Assembly (NCBI RefSeq): GCF_011745365.1
Contig: NW_024468911.1
Location: 1,916,759-1,980,758, forward strand
Length of the DNA: 64,000 bases
Reading direction: 5' to 3'
Source: Cryphonectria parasitica EP155
Taxonomy: Eukaryota; Ascomycota; Sordariomycetes; Diaporthales; Cryphonectriaceae
A program made the translations under genes and the position numbers. The notes beneath the pieces are model-generated. The model made no database searches. It was not told where the DNA came from and was given only the letters and a program-made list of their open reading frames with translations. Shown piece after piece: positions 35,411 to 46,962 of this stretch. Positions within the stretch are counted from its first letter, which is position 1. Each line of letters starts with the position of its first letter.

Positions 35411-37886
35411 GGGGAAGGATGGATATGAAGGGCCTGGGGCGAAGACAGAAACCAGCGCTCCGTCTCCATCTTCTCTTTTCACCACCTTGTTGTAGAAAGA
35501 GACGATACTCAAAGTCGAACACTCGCCTTCATTATCCTCGCACTTGCGTTAGACTTATCAAGAGAAGTAGAAGAAACAGTACATGTTTGTAGGTTAAGTA
35601 ATGAGATCAAGGAGGTAACCTTTTAGCAAAGTCCTGCAGCATTGCTATTTCGTTCAAGCAAACATACGTCCCTTCATCACTGGGTCTACAAATAACAATC
35701 TCTTCGTCCATTCTTCCTCCATCCCTTCTTAGCATGGGTAGAGAGAACAGTCACTACAATTTACAAAAGTCAAGCGCTGTTCACAACATGTTGGGATAAG
35801 TTCCGGACCGAATTATGGAAATCATTCTCCTGCTTCTACTGCAATTGGAAATGGCACTTATCTGGTCTTCGTCGACTACCAAAATCTTGTAACATATCGC
35901 TCTCATTGTGGCACACGAGAGTCAATGATCCCCAGATTCTCTGCAAACACTCAGCAGCATCCTACTGAGCATGCGCAAAGTATCAGTGGCCACATATATA
36001 CAAAGAGCCTCACATGCTCGCGGCTCATGGTCGAGTCTGGGCTGCAGACATGACCAAAAAGTATTCATTATAAGGAAGAAATTTGACACGTAATTCTTCC
36101 GGAGGTGGCATGTGCGCACTACAGCCATCATTCAAGTGGTGAGCCACACCGTTCTTTTAGCAAGACGCCATTCAAGCATTGTGGCCAAAGTATTCCATAA
36201 TTGTCTCAGAGAGATCTGACATAAGACGGAGCAAATCCGCGAATGGGGCAATTGTTTTGACCCTCAAGATCATCGATATTGTGGCAGACGGCCATTCTCA
36301 AATATCCACTCATCGCCACTCATTGATCAGGATGTTCACCAATTACAATGATTACTTTCCATCCTCCGTGACGGGATCTACACACGAGTAATTTGATTTC
36401 GGTGCCTTTCGGAAGCGCCGTCAAGCAACCAATCCATAAATATTTGCGATTTCAATTCTCCATTAGGAGCACATTGACTCGGCGCCCTCTCACATGACCA
36501 TTCAGGGTCAAGTGATCTAACGTTACCATTGAAGGGATGTGGCAGGACCTGAGGCGGTAGACATCATTATTGTTTTTGCACATAGTAAAAAAGAACATGA
36601 CTCCCGGCCATTAATAAAAAGTACCGACGGAGATGGGACCATCTTTCTATCAAAATTTGGGTGTATGGTGTCACGTTGGCCAAAATCTAAGAGTATCAGA
36701 GGTTCCAACTCTTGGCCGGTCACACGACAAGTCTACTAGGACTCTCTTCCTCTACCATTGGCCATCCAACCTCCCATCCACACGCAAACATACTAGTACT
36801 GGTGCCAAGCCTTCCCACGCCACCGGAGCTTTCTATGCAGGAACCCTCTCCCCTTCGATTGGGCCTGGAATAACCGTTGCTTTTCTTCATCTTCTCCTGG
36901 CCGAGGTACTGGGTTGAGGGGTAAGAATTTAGCCCACTTGACCATCTTGACAACTTGATCATGCCTTTGAGACCTAGGACGAGTCACGCTGGGTGATATA
37001 ACTTCGAGATGATGTCTCCGGAAATTACTCGGAGAGACAAGACGGGGCAATTTGTGAACGCCTTGAACGTTTACACACTTGTATTCAGTTGGCCAAGTAT
37101 CTGATGGCTTCTGACATCGGACGAGTGCAGCAAAGGGGGGTTGTAGGCCATGACTCTTTATTCAATCTCATGTTCTCCTATTACACACAAACTTAGGTAG
37201 CATCTCAACCCTCATTGGCTAAAGGGCTGCTGCTGTGGAAATAGGCTACCGCATGATCATGACTCTCTGTTTGCCTGTCGCGTGGCTTGTCCGCTCGGCG
37301 CTTTCTCCAAGGGATATCACTTTTATTGGCACTTTTGGTTGAAATATGATGAATATTCTGGTTACGATGTCACCCTCCTCTTGACATTTGATGCTGAAAG
37401 CACGTGTATTAATCGCCTGCAAAGGGAGTAACTGATGTCAGGGAGCACCTGGGCAGGACTCTGCTAGCAGCAATGCATGGGTAGAAAACCCCATTTTGGG
37501 CTTTGAGGGAAATGCGAGTCAACCGCAGCATGATAGTTCCGTGAGACAGGATGCCATCCTTGGTCAAAGCCATCTGTCGAAAGCGGCGGCGTGCCGGTGG
37601 CATACGGAGTTATCACGTCTGGAAGTTTTGCTTGGCAGTCAAGACTTGATTTGAGGGTGACGGTGACGATGGTGGCTTTACAAAATTTCTTTTTCCAAGT
37701 ATATAAGGCGTTGCTAGTCTGCGCCTGGTCAGAATTTGAAAATTACAACCAACATCGCATTCCTTTTCTTCTCTGCTTTTGTCCCTGTATATATATACAT
37801 TGGCTTAACGATCTGGCAATCGTACATGATCCTGAATTTCCTTCATCTTTGGAGCCCCTTCTGTATATAACTCCGAATCACATAAA
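35411..37886. other. Gene-free region (2.5 kb)
   Basis: No gene is supported. The longest open frames are below 100 codons and lack motifs. The right end is the glucanase promoter. Confidence 0.5.
37700..37707 (+). promoter_or_regulatory. TATA box of the GH16 gene
   Basis: TATATAAG lies 180 bp before the GH16 ATG; a second TA-rich run (about 37788-37798) lies 90 bp before it. Confidence 0.5.
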
Positions 37887-38844
37887 ATGGCTCGTCCTTC
37901 AACGGCGCTGGTTCTCGCTCTGGTCTCCCTCGTCGCGGGCTGGGCGCCACCGGGTTATTCCGGCTTCACTGAAGTATGGGGCGCTGATTTCCCTTATGCA
38001 GCCGGCGTTGCTCCTGACGCCAACAACTGGAACATCATAACCGGCTACCTGAACGTCAATGGCGAGTGGGAAGAATACACGTCCTCTTCCGCCAATGTAC
38101 AGTGCTCCGGTGGACAGACACTGCAGCTGGTTCCATGGAAGGACTCATCTACCCAGAACGGGTGGACTTCTGGGAGGATCGAGTCCAAATACACCTTTAC
38201 GCCCACCGCAAGAAAAGTCACGAGGGCCGAGGCCGAGATCCGCTTTGGCACCAACGACATCAGCACCAAGCAGGGCATCTGGCCGGCGTTCTGGATGCTG
38301 GGCGACTCGCTGCGACACGGTGGGAGCTGGCCGGCCTGTGGAGAACTGGACGTCCTGGAAACTGTCGATGGCATCCTCACTGGCTACGGAACTGCGCATT
38401 GTGGTACCTACCCAGGAGGTGTCTGTAACGAGGGCACCGGGATTGGGAGCCACATCGCCATCCCTGACCAGAGCTGGCATGTCTGGAGGGTCGAGTGGGA
38501 TCGCACGTCCAACAATTGGGAGACTGAGACCATCAAGTGGTCGATGGACGGGATCGTCTTCCAGACCCTGACCGGAAGCCAGCTCACCCAGGCCATCTGG
38601 ACTTCTCTGTGCCACTCACCCCTCTACTTCATCCTCAATGTTGCTGTGGGCGGAAGTTGGGTAAGCATAGTTTGAATCTGTGTTTTCTTGTTCCTTTCCA
38701 ATCTCGACGCCTGTGTCTTGGTTCAGGGAGAAGAGCATTGTAAGCTGACAGTCTTGGCAGCCTGGATATCCAAACTCTGCAACCCTCGATGGATATGGAG
38801 CCATGATGGAAGTCGGTTATGTTGCTCAGTACATCTCGAACTGA
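37887..38844 (+). CDS. Secreted GH16 endo-beta-1,3(4)-glucanase
   Basis: This is a glycoside hydrolase of family 16 (laminarinase/mixed-linkage glucanase group), acting outside the cell on beta-glucans of fungal or plant walls. Exons 37887-38660 and 38761-38844 join in phase to 285 residues. A signal peptide (MARPSTALVLALVSLVAGWA) is followed by the concanavalin-like fold. The active-site motif is GELDVLETVDG, with Glu153 as nucleophile, Asp155, and Glu158 as acid/base, the ExDxxE form. KQGIWPAFWMLGD precedes it and WHVWRVEWDR follows, both typical. The last exon supplies PGYPNSATLDGYGAMMEVGY and the strand closing the sandwich. There is no GPI signal or carbohydrate-binding module. It is the first of three consecutive secreted-protein genes on the plus strand. 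Confidence 0.93.
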
Positions 38845-40008
38845 TTGACTTGTACTATCAACACATAATTGGCGTTGTGGGGATCATACCTATATCTAGA
38901 TGTAGCAGTGAGAAAGGGCAGCAGGAGGGAATAGGTTTGGGGTTTTTGAATGCACACTATGCTATGTAGCCACCGCTTTGCAGATACGAGACGAGTTTTT
39001 GAGGGGGGTTTTCTTCTTGTATTTATTTTGTCCAAATTGGACTATAAGATGCACTTACAATCTCCAAGTCTTGCCTTACCATTTTTGCGTTTCACTCTAC
39101 TGACAAGTTGCTCTCGCTGAGGGCGCCCGAATATCGACTCGATCTGAGGTCGATACCGTGATGACGAGGTTTGAGGTGGAGGGACCAGTATTCAGATGAA
39201 CCTCATCTAGTTGGTAAGTACCATAGATTGACAGATGCTGTCCTTATGTTCTTCTTTCCTCCTTTCATCTTCATCGTCTTCTTCTTGTTTTCTTTTTCTT
39301 TTTTGTTCTTTTCTTGGAAGAAAGAAATAAAACAGGAAGCAATGAACGTAAGTAGTCACTAAAATTGTACTTCCTTGACGAAACCGAATTTCTAGTCAGG
39401 TAGAGCTTCTACTTCAGTTACAGGGCCGATATCTAATCTAATATTCATCGCTAGTGATTGTGTGTAGCAACGTCGCCGACAGCTCTTCCGAGCCCTGACA
39501 TGTTGGAGGCTACAGCTGTCGACAGCATCCCTCAATGACCAGTTAATACGAACTGGCACTCGCACAGAGGAGAAGTCAGGAGCTCGGCTGTTCATTGCTC
39601 CTCACGAGGCGGTGCTCAATCTCAGCCTCTTGCGTACTGTTTTCGGGAAAACGATGGATCCATGATTTAGAAGGACAGAGGCAAGTCTAGAGGTGAGTCC
39701 CGTCCGTGATGTGAGCGCCAAGAGGTTGAATCCCGGTGCCACATGGTGACATGGCGTCTTAAGGCTGAAAAGAATACGGCATCTCGGTAGGATAAGCGGG
39801 CGAATGTTCGTCTCTGACATTGGGTAGGATTTAATATCCATTCAAACGTGGAGGCGACGTTACCATCCGCAAGGGGAGCCCCCCACCAGGATCGTCATCT
39901 CGTACCCGCTTGTTAGACTTGCTAGGTAAGCTTATGCATGCATCACCCAACGATCGGCAGTGTCACACGCTTTTGCGCTGTTCTGATGCGCAGCAACTTC
40001 AACCCAAA

Positions 40009-40023
40009 CCCCCCCCCCCCCCC
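40009..40023. repeat. Homopolymeric C15 tract
   Basis: Fifteen consecutive C residues in the spacer between two secreted-protein genes. Confidence 0.9.
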
Positions 40024-40438
40024 AACCCAACAATTCCCAGATTAATTGCTGCTGGGTCTTATGAGCCTTTCTTGATAGTCATTTCCACGGTGTTAGTAAA
40101 TAATTACATTGTAGGTTGCTTCTGCCCATGGAAGACTTGCTGTTCGATTCTGGGAAAGGATTCTTACCACTGCAGCGGGGAAATTGGGCAAAGTTACACC
40201 GCCTACACGTAGGATTCCACTAGAGGCTGGCTGGGATTGGCCAATGTCGGGAGACATTCCGAGGAATCAGTACGGAATACGAAGGGGCCACTGGCATCTG
40301 ACTTCAGCACTCTCGTAATGTACGGTGGGGTGCCACGTACAGTGTATGATGCCTCAGCCACGAGCCCGAACAGAGGATCGTTGCCTGACAGAACCTTCTC
40401 TGCCTCGTGGCTGACAACAATTCGCCTCAAGGCATGAG

Positions 40439-40447
40439 TATATAAAG
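40439..40447 (+). promoter_or_regulatory. TATA box of the NIS1-like gene
   Basis: TATATAAAG, 144 bp upstream of the ATG at 40583, a strong match that suits an inducible gene. Confidence 0.6.
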
Positions 40448-40582
40448 CAAAAGGGCCACTTCAATCTCTCTTAAGCTTGCATACAATATCCCCAGTGCTC
40501 CGCCAACACACTTCGTTGATTGTCCTCAGCCCACACCTTCGTATCACTTCGGAACCATCCACATTTCCAACAGATCGCCAAC

Positions 40583-41294
40583 ATGGTCTCTTTTACCACC
40601 TTCGCTACATCCGCCCTGGCTGTCTTGCCTCTAGCCAGCGCTTATGTCACGGGCTTTACTGCCCCGGCTACCGCTGAGGCCGGCAGTACCATCACGGCGA
40701 CGCTGCAAACAGCGATATATATTGAGAACTGGGAGGACTACTCCATTGTCTGGGTATGGTTTTCTGAGCAACTTCTTCCTTCCTTTCTCAATTTTCCAAT
40801 GAGCTCCTCTTTGAGCCGAGCCGCTTCAGGTTGACTCCCACTGAGTGGGACTGGGAAATCCAAGTTGGAGCTTTTTGAGATGATATTTTTGTTCCCTCGT
40901 CGGCTTTGGCCACCGAAGTCGGCAAAGTCAAAAGCGCTTCGATGTTCCCATCTCAGACCCATCAATTTTCTACGATCCTAAACTGACTCTCATTCCTACA
41001 GGGTCTTACGCCATCAGCATGGGATTGCTCGATATGCATCGGAACACAGATTGGCTATGTCGCCCTGACTGGCACAGAGGGTGCGGCGTACCCTTACACA
41101 TTCACCGAGAGCGTGACGATTCCTTCCGGCACCTCCGCGGGTGACTACTACTTGAAAGCTGCAATTCCTCATCTCGTCGGTGTAAGCGAAGCTCCCTTCA
41201 CGCGGTCGAAAGTGTAATCTGTAGACTAATTTAAGTGCAGGCTTCTGGTGAGATGGGCTTCAATATTTACGGTGTTAATGTCACTGTTTCATAA
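40583..41294 (+). CDS. Secreted NIS1-like effector protein
   Basis: This small secreted protein has 134 residues. Exons are 40583-40753, 41002-41181 and 41241-41294; all joins fall between codons. A signal peptide (MVSFTTFATSALAVLPLASA) precedes a compact, beta-rich mature domain of about 114 residues. Features that match the NIS1 (necrosis-inducing secreted protein 1) family are the IENWEDYSIVWGL segment, CIGTQIGYVALTG with a nearby second Cys, the YPYTFTESVTIPSG strand, and AGDYYLKAAIPHLVGASGE before the end. In plant-infecting fungi, NIS1 binds and inhibits the immune kinases BAK1 and BIK1; the family is widespread, also in non-pathogens. One N-glycosylation site (NVT) lies at the C-terminus. 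Effector activity here is inferred from the family. Confidence 0.85.
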
Positions 41295-41908
41295 AGGGAC
41301 ATCGTTTGCGATGGGTAATTCTTCTAGGCAGAGAAGTTCGCAGAACGTCTGAGTTATACAAGGACGACGAGTACATGATATGACACCAATGATTTGCTCG
41401 GGACATGGCGTTGGTCAGACTTGGAGTTCGACTATCTGGAACAAGTGCAATAAGTATATGGTACGAATCCTCTTAATTACATTTTTCAAATAAATGAATG
41501 AAGCCATCTGATAATCGACATCAATCCCTCCATTTTTGAAAAAGCATTTGTACTCACGCTCTTGACTTCGAAACGTACCTTGATTTATGATACATTGTAC
41601 GACCTTCGTGTGATCGATGGCAGTTTAGATAGCATTGTTGCGCCTTACGTGCGCAGAGCAGTGAACATGGACGCGGCGTAAGACGGAGAGATTTCTCCGC
41701 CCGCAACACAGGATCGCTAAGCGCGTGCAAGGGGGTCACCGGGGGCGAAGTATGTGGTGGTTGTTATCTCGGACATTTATTAGTGCTTGTGATTAGCTGA
41801 TTTCATCTTTTTTCACGTCACCTCTCGCGCGCTGGGAATTCAACCCTTCACATGGTATAATCACCCGGACTTCAAAGCCTTCGACAAGCCAAGCAACATA
41901 TCCAAAAA
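41295..41908. other. Spacer between NIS1-like and GNAT-like genes
   Basis: A 614-bp spacer with the NIS1-like 3' end and the promoter of the next gene (a weak TATAA at about 41856). No gene is seen. Confidence 0.5.
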
Positions 41909-42918
41909 ATGAAGGGCCCTCTTCTCTTGCCATCTTTGCTCCTTACCGTCTTTACTGCCGCCGATGCTTTGATTTTCCCTCAGGAGGCCTACCACGTGCA
42001 AGCTCCTCTCTCAGACACAGTTCCATTCACTCTCCGCGATGCCCACATTGATGATGTTGATGAGTTCAACGTTGTCAATTACGAGGCTTTCATACGCAGT
42101 GAAGCATGGCAGTATATCTACCAGTTCGCAGACGAGGTTGGGTCTGAGTATACTTTAGCCTGTCAGCGACAATTTGTCGAGAAGCTCATTCGTGACGACA
42201 CCAAGAGATATAAACTCAGAGTTTTAACGGTGCCCGATTCATCGTCCGACAGAGGGGAGAGAGTCGTTTCAATTTCAGGTTGGGACTACGGAAAGACGGG
42301 AACCCCGGACCAGCCATCGCTCTCATCTTCTTCATTGATGATGTCCGAAGGGGCTTTTCTCCTGCGGGGCGGCGACTTCGAATCTGGCACAACCTTCAAC
42401 TGTTCCGCGCACCTTGATGTCAACACAACCCGTGAGGCAGACTGTAAGTTAATGAAATCCTACAAAGAGAATCTCACCTGCCTGAAGTTAGGTGTCGTCC
42501 AGTTCGTCGGGTTTTCCATTCTCCAACCAAGACCCTCCATGAATGTACCATTTTCGGTTCCGATCAAGAAATTTGACATATACTAGATGTGAACAAGATA
42601 AATTCCGCGGTTCGCAAGAACATTGTGGAACCTTTCAGTCAATACCTCTACCTCGGATTACTAGCCACGCATCCAGACTGGGACGGGAACGGTTTTGCAG
42701 CTGAGCATCTTCACTGGGGCAAGGCCGAGGTCGCCAAGCTCAATCACGAGGGAGAGGGCGGTGACAAGCGGATGCCAATCATGCTGCTGGGAACACCGGC
42801 TGGATACCCGTTGTACGTGAGTGAGGGGTTTGAAGGACTGAAAAACGTTACGATCGAGCGACTGGATGGGAAAGACCCCTTGTGGTATGAAGTTATGAAG
42901 CTTGATGAAGCAGAATGA
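41909..42918 (+). CDS. GNAT-fold acetyltransferase-like protein with signal peptide
   Basis: The preferred exons are 41909-42443 and 42587-42918, joined in phase (READYVNKINSA) to 288 residues. The donor is a canonical GTAAGT, and a GAC branch lies just before the acceptor. The C-terminal half has the GNAT acetyl-CoA-binding core LGLLATHPDWDGNGFAAEHL, a somewhat degenerate form of the usual Q/RxxGxG loop, followed by PIMLLGTPAGYPLYVSEGFE and a closing strand. The N-terminus MKGPLLLPSLLLTVFTAADA is a good signal peptide, and two N-glycosylation sites (NCS, NTT) lie in exon 1. Most fungal GNATs are cytosolic, so secretion is unusual. A weaker donor at about 42493 would also keep phase and add 16 residues. 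The substrate is unknown. Confidence 0.78.
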
Positions 42919-45900
42919 TTGGACCAGCCAAAGCTTGGGCACACCGGCGGGCACAAGCTGTCTGTGGTCTATGTGGCCCATCTCTTATCTCATGGAACTT
43001 CTCAGGCCTGATTAAACCTCAGCCGGCGGCTGCCGGCTGAAAAGACCTTAATGAAGTTGGGAAATACATGTTTGAGCGGATACAGAAGGGTTTCCACAAA
43101 TGTTATTCACAATAGCGAGGTGCTAGTTATCTGACCTTAGTATCCACAGATACTGGCTTTCATACCGATAATCTACGCCAGCTGACTATTTGTTGCACTG
43201 GAAATAATGCACCGAATTTGACCTATCGGTGTGATGACTTCGTGAGGAGTGACTAGACCTCCAGTCAAATAATCGTTGAGAATCTACTATCAACACCTGG
43301 ACAACCTCTGACCTTGGCAGTTCGAGGTCAACATGTCAATTATCATCCTGTTCGAAACTGATCCTCAAGAGCGGTCTAACCATCGCCATGCAAGTTCTCT
43401 GCATTTCAGCTAATATGCAATGCTTACGCAACACGGTCTGCATCTTAGTAAGTCGTGACTTAGCCCATTTCTATTTTCACGGTTTGTTGAAGCAGGATAT
43501 TATCGGCAAGCTCACAGGGTGTCAGTGATTACTCACCCTGGATGGAAAATCGATCTGTCCAAGAAGCCAAAGTTGTCTGGATTTGTGGTTGCAACTTTGG
43601 TCACAATACAAAGGGCAGATTTGTGAACACACTGGACGATCTTCAGAGTTTGTCACTTTAGGTAATATTTAACCTTAATAATTAATGGAGCGGGTTCAAA
43701 TGGCACCAACGTTTGCACTAAATAAGTAACAAGTACACTAACTTGATAGAATCTCAGCTCTTTAATGTTTTTCAAGACTCTCATGATGATGATTATCTAG
43801 GTAGGCTAGTCACCGAAATCAGCGCAAAACCGTAAAATTTTCATTCGTACCTTCGTATGATCTTTGGGAAAGCTGATGCTGGACCTCAGAACGGGGTCTG
43901 GTAGGCCCAGGCCAGCTCGTGTGGGTTTACATCTCGAAGACGAGCCATCAAGCCCAATAACATCATCATACGGTCATTAGTACGACACTAAACATATCCA
44001 GTCTATCCACAGTTTTTCCGGCTTAGATGGCTCGGGTATGGCCGCTGTGATATAGGAAACAATTCCATAGCTTGACCATAGTGCCGGGCCGCGAAGTTGC
44101 CTGTCCCTGGACAGTGGAAGGCCTTGAGCCTGACGGCCGTAGGTTCCGCACTGTGCCCTGGTGAAAACAAGCCCCTCAAATCACAACAAAAGCCTTTCGT
44201 CTTGGCTCGCAAAGACATGATTATAGTCTAATATCGAAGATGTTCTTCTTCAAGACCTCACTTTGCTATGCGGGAGCATTGAGCCTTGAGCCGGCCTTGA
44301 TGATCAATTGGCCGACCAACAGCCCCCACAGGTGGATAGGTTGCGGATGTCTGAAGATTGGAGGTGCATGTAGATCCGGCATAGTTCCCTCTGCAATCAT
44401 GCTTAATTCTCAACAGCTGACTCGACCGGTTTAGGAAAGAGAGAGACGTAGTGCATTTGCATCGGGACTTTCTTGTAGATCTTGGAATGAGCCCAGGTGC
44501 CTCATCATCACCGGCTATCCGAGCCTATCTTCCCACGACGGAGCTTGAATTGTGTACTATACCAGTAGGCAATAGCAGTACGTGAAAAATGGTATAGTTG
44601 TGGAGAGATCTGCCTGAGCACCCTGGCTAGTCTGCCGCTCCCAAGATGGGGGAGATCCTCCAAGTCTTGCCAGCGTGACGGCGGTGCTGTTGGATACTTT
44701 AGTTCCTCGCTTCAAGAGACAGGCAGTTCTGTTTGCTTCATATCGCAATGCCTTCATGTTTCCCTGATCTTGATGGATGATAAGGCTGGTTTGTTTGAAA
44801 TGTCTCAGCATTCGCTCTTTGCGCATGGTCGCATATCGACTTCGAAAGATGTAGGATTCGTTCAGCTCATGATGGCTTCCAGCATCCACATTGAGCTTAG
44901 TGGCCTTTTCAGTAGACTTGTCTTCGCTTGTTGAGTGGTAGGGGATACAAGCTTGCCGAGGATCTCCCACAGCATGACTCAAAATTGAGTTCATTGTGGA
45001 GGCGCGCCCCCTAAATGGCTCGGAGTTTAGGATCCCCCCTTTTGCGAGCTGCGAAATTGCAGGCACCTGGGCATGCTGGGCGACTTACGACTCTCTCAGT
45101 TTGTTCAAACCGTATGCTCACACAAATTTTCTCTTTCTCTTTAACTTTTTTTCCCTCACTGGGTCTTTGTACTATTTTGTATGCTCGTTTGAAGTATTGC
45201 ACAAGGTGTGCGAGCACAAAGTCCACATAACAGCCCCATTGATCACCACCAGGCCTGTTTACCGTCGCCAACGTAACTTCAGCGGAGAATGCTCGGATGC
45301 CAAATGTTTGGCCCGAGCAAGAAATACCACCAGGAGACGCACTTCATTGTCATATTGCCTCAAAAGACAGGTCATCCTTATCTTTTGATACTATGGTACG
45401 TACGATCATGTGTATCTTAAGGCATGTCGTGCCAGACCGGAAGGCAAACCCGCCACACTGACGAGCCAGGGCACGACCCAGAGATGCAGGTGTGGGCTGT
45501 CTTGTGATTTGCTAGAATTGGCCGCTGTATGGCCGTCGGAACATGAGTTGTCACTTGACCATGGCAACAATAGCCAAAGGTTTGCTGGTGTCGTCGCCCT
45601 TCTCCATAGAGAAAAGAAGAAAAGAGTGTGAGTATTCAGCGTGATGTCCATCGTCAAGATTATGTAAGTTCTAGCGCGGTCGTGTGGAAAGTAAACGTAA
45701 CAATAATAATACTACAAAATGCTTGCTTCCTCAGCCTCATTCGTGCACTTCCCTAAGCACTAGAGCTGTCACTGCCGGCAGACTGTCATTCCGCAGTGTC
45801 GGAACGAGACGCGAATTTGGTTGACCGTCTCACGCTGCAAGATGCATCAACCCGAGCCGACATGCAGCAGCTTTCCCCTCCTTTTCCCCCCTTTGACACT

Positions 45901-46962
45901 GTCTGGCTCTGTGCATACTGTGTACGTCGAGGGTACGACGGGCGCTTGGCCATCTTTGGATGTAGATCTCCGACATGGCTTGGTTGAATGCTTGTCGCAG
46001 CTCTCGTCTGAAGAAAACAAAAAAAAAAAAAAGGGGGGGGGGGAGGGGGGCGCATCACGCCGGTGGGTTGGGACCAAACCCCTGGGTCCTACATTGTATA
46101 TACTTTGCCTCGTAAGCCTGACCCTCACAACGCACGACATCTGTGATAATGCGAAGCGAGACGGTGAAGGAGCCCAGGCTGTCGCAAGGCCAAGACAAGA
46201 AGGGCGACAAGCGATGAGCGAGCTAGATCTCGGAAGAATGCTCCGAAACCTTCAGACCGTGCGATACCGGTTCGACAGGTCATTTCTCGACTGCCGGGGT
46301 TGTCTCGCTCGCCCTCTTTCCTTTTTTCCCCTACTCCCTTACCTCGGCGAGACCTGACGAGATTGGATAGAACCTTCGGTGTGCCAGAGTTTGTTTATGG
46401 ACACCGTACTCCATCATGTGGCGCGGCCTCCAAGCGGATGCTTGCCGAGATCTGACGTTGCTCCACTCGGAATGGACAGACGTTGGCCGTGACTGGGGCG
46501 CTGGAGCCGAGCAAGGTTCGTCTAGCAACATGATATGATAGAAGAGATGGGACGGGCCTTGCCATCCGGCCTTATGTCCAAAACAAGAAGCGATTGGTCT
46601 GGAGCAACCAGGTTGCCAAATGCTCCTAAGAATTCCCAGGGGCCTGGCGCAGAAAGCCCATTTCTTTCCCAAGGGGCCCCCAATGGGGGAAGGGGAGGAT
46701 CCTACGGTTCGTCTCGTCAACTTTCACGACGATCAGTATTTCTCTTCTCCTTGAATGTTCATTTGACCTTGGTCTGGGCTCTGTCAGGTCGGCACGTCGT
46801 CGCTCACCTCGGCTACTAAGAACCTATACAACGTCACTGCAGCCGACCACCAGTCGATGACTGGCCTTTTAACTTTTCTCACCCCTGAATCCCAGCTCAA
46901 ATTCTTGTCAATGCAAGTCGAAACGTCTCGTCGTCACGCTTGACTCGGAACAAACAGACGCC
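42919..46962. other. Gene-free region (4 kb)
   Basis: No gene is supported. The longest frame is 169 codons on the minus strand (44557-45066), with no recognised motif. A GC-rich hairpin lies at 43019-43040. An A run followed by G runs lies at about 46018-46050. The region separates the secreted-protein trio from the prenyltransferase. Confidence 0.5.
43019..43040. other. GC-rich inverted repeat after the GNAT gene
   Basis: TCAGCCGGC and its exact reverse complement GCCGGCTGA flank a GGCT loop, 100 bp after the GNAT-like stop. It can form a 9-bp hairpin in a transcript. As duplex DNA it places CGG and CCG triplets in inverted order, as in binding sites of Zn2Cys6 regulators. Which, if either, matters is unknown. 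Confidence 0.5.

Larger units (their letters stand above)
38845..40582. other. Intergenic region (1.7 kb)
   Basis: A gene-free spacer between the GH16 and NIS1-like genes. It contains pyrimidine tracts (39250-39330) and a C15 run at 40009-40023. The TATA box of the NIS1-like gene lies at its right end. Confidence 0.5.

Noticed and set aside
44557..45066. 169-codon minus-strand frame in the 4-kb gene-free region
   Set aside because: No recognisable domain, no supporting splice or promoter structure, and the composition is unconvincing. Left unannotated.
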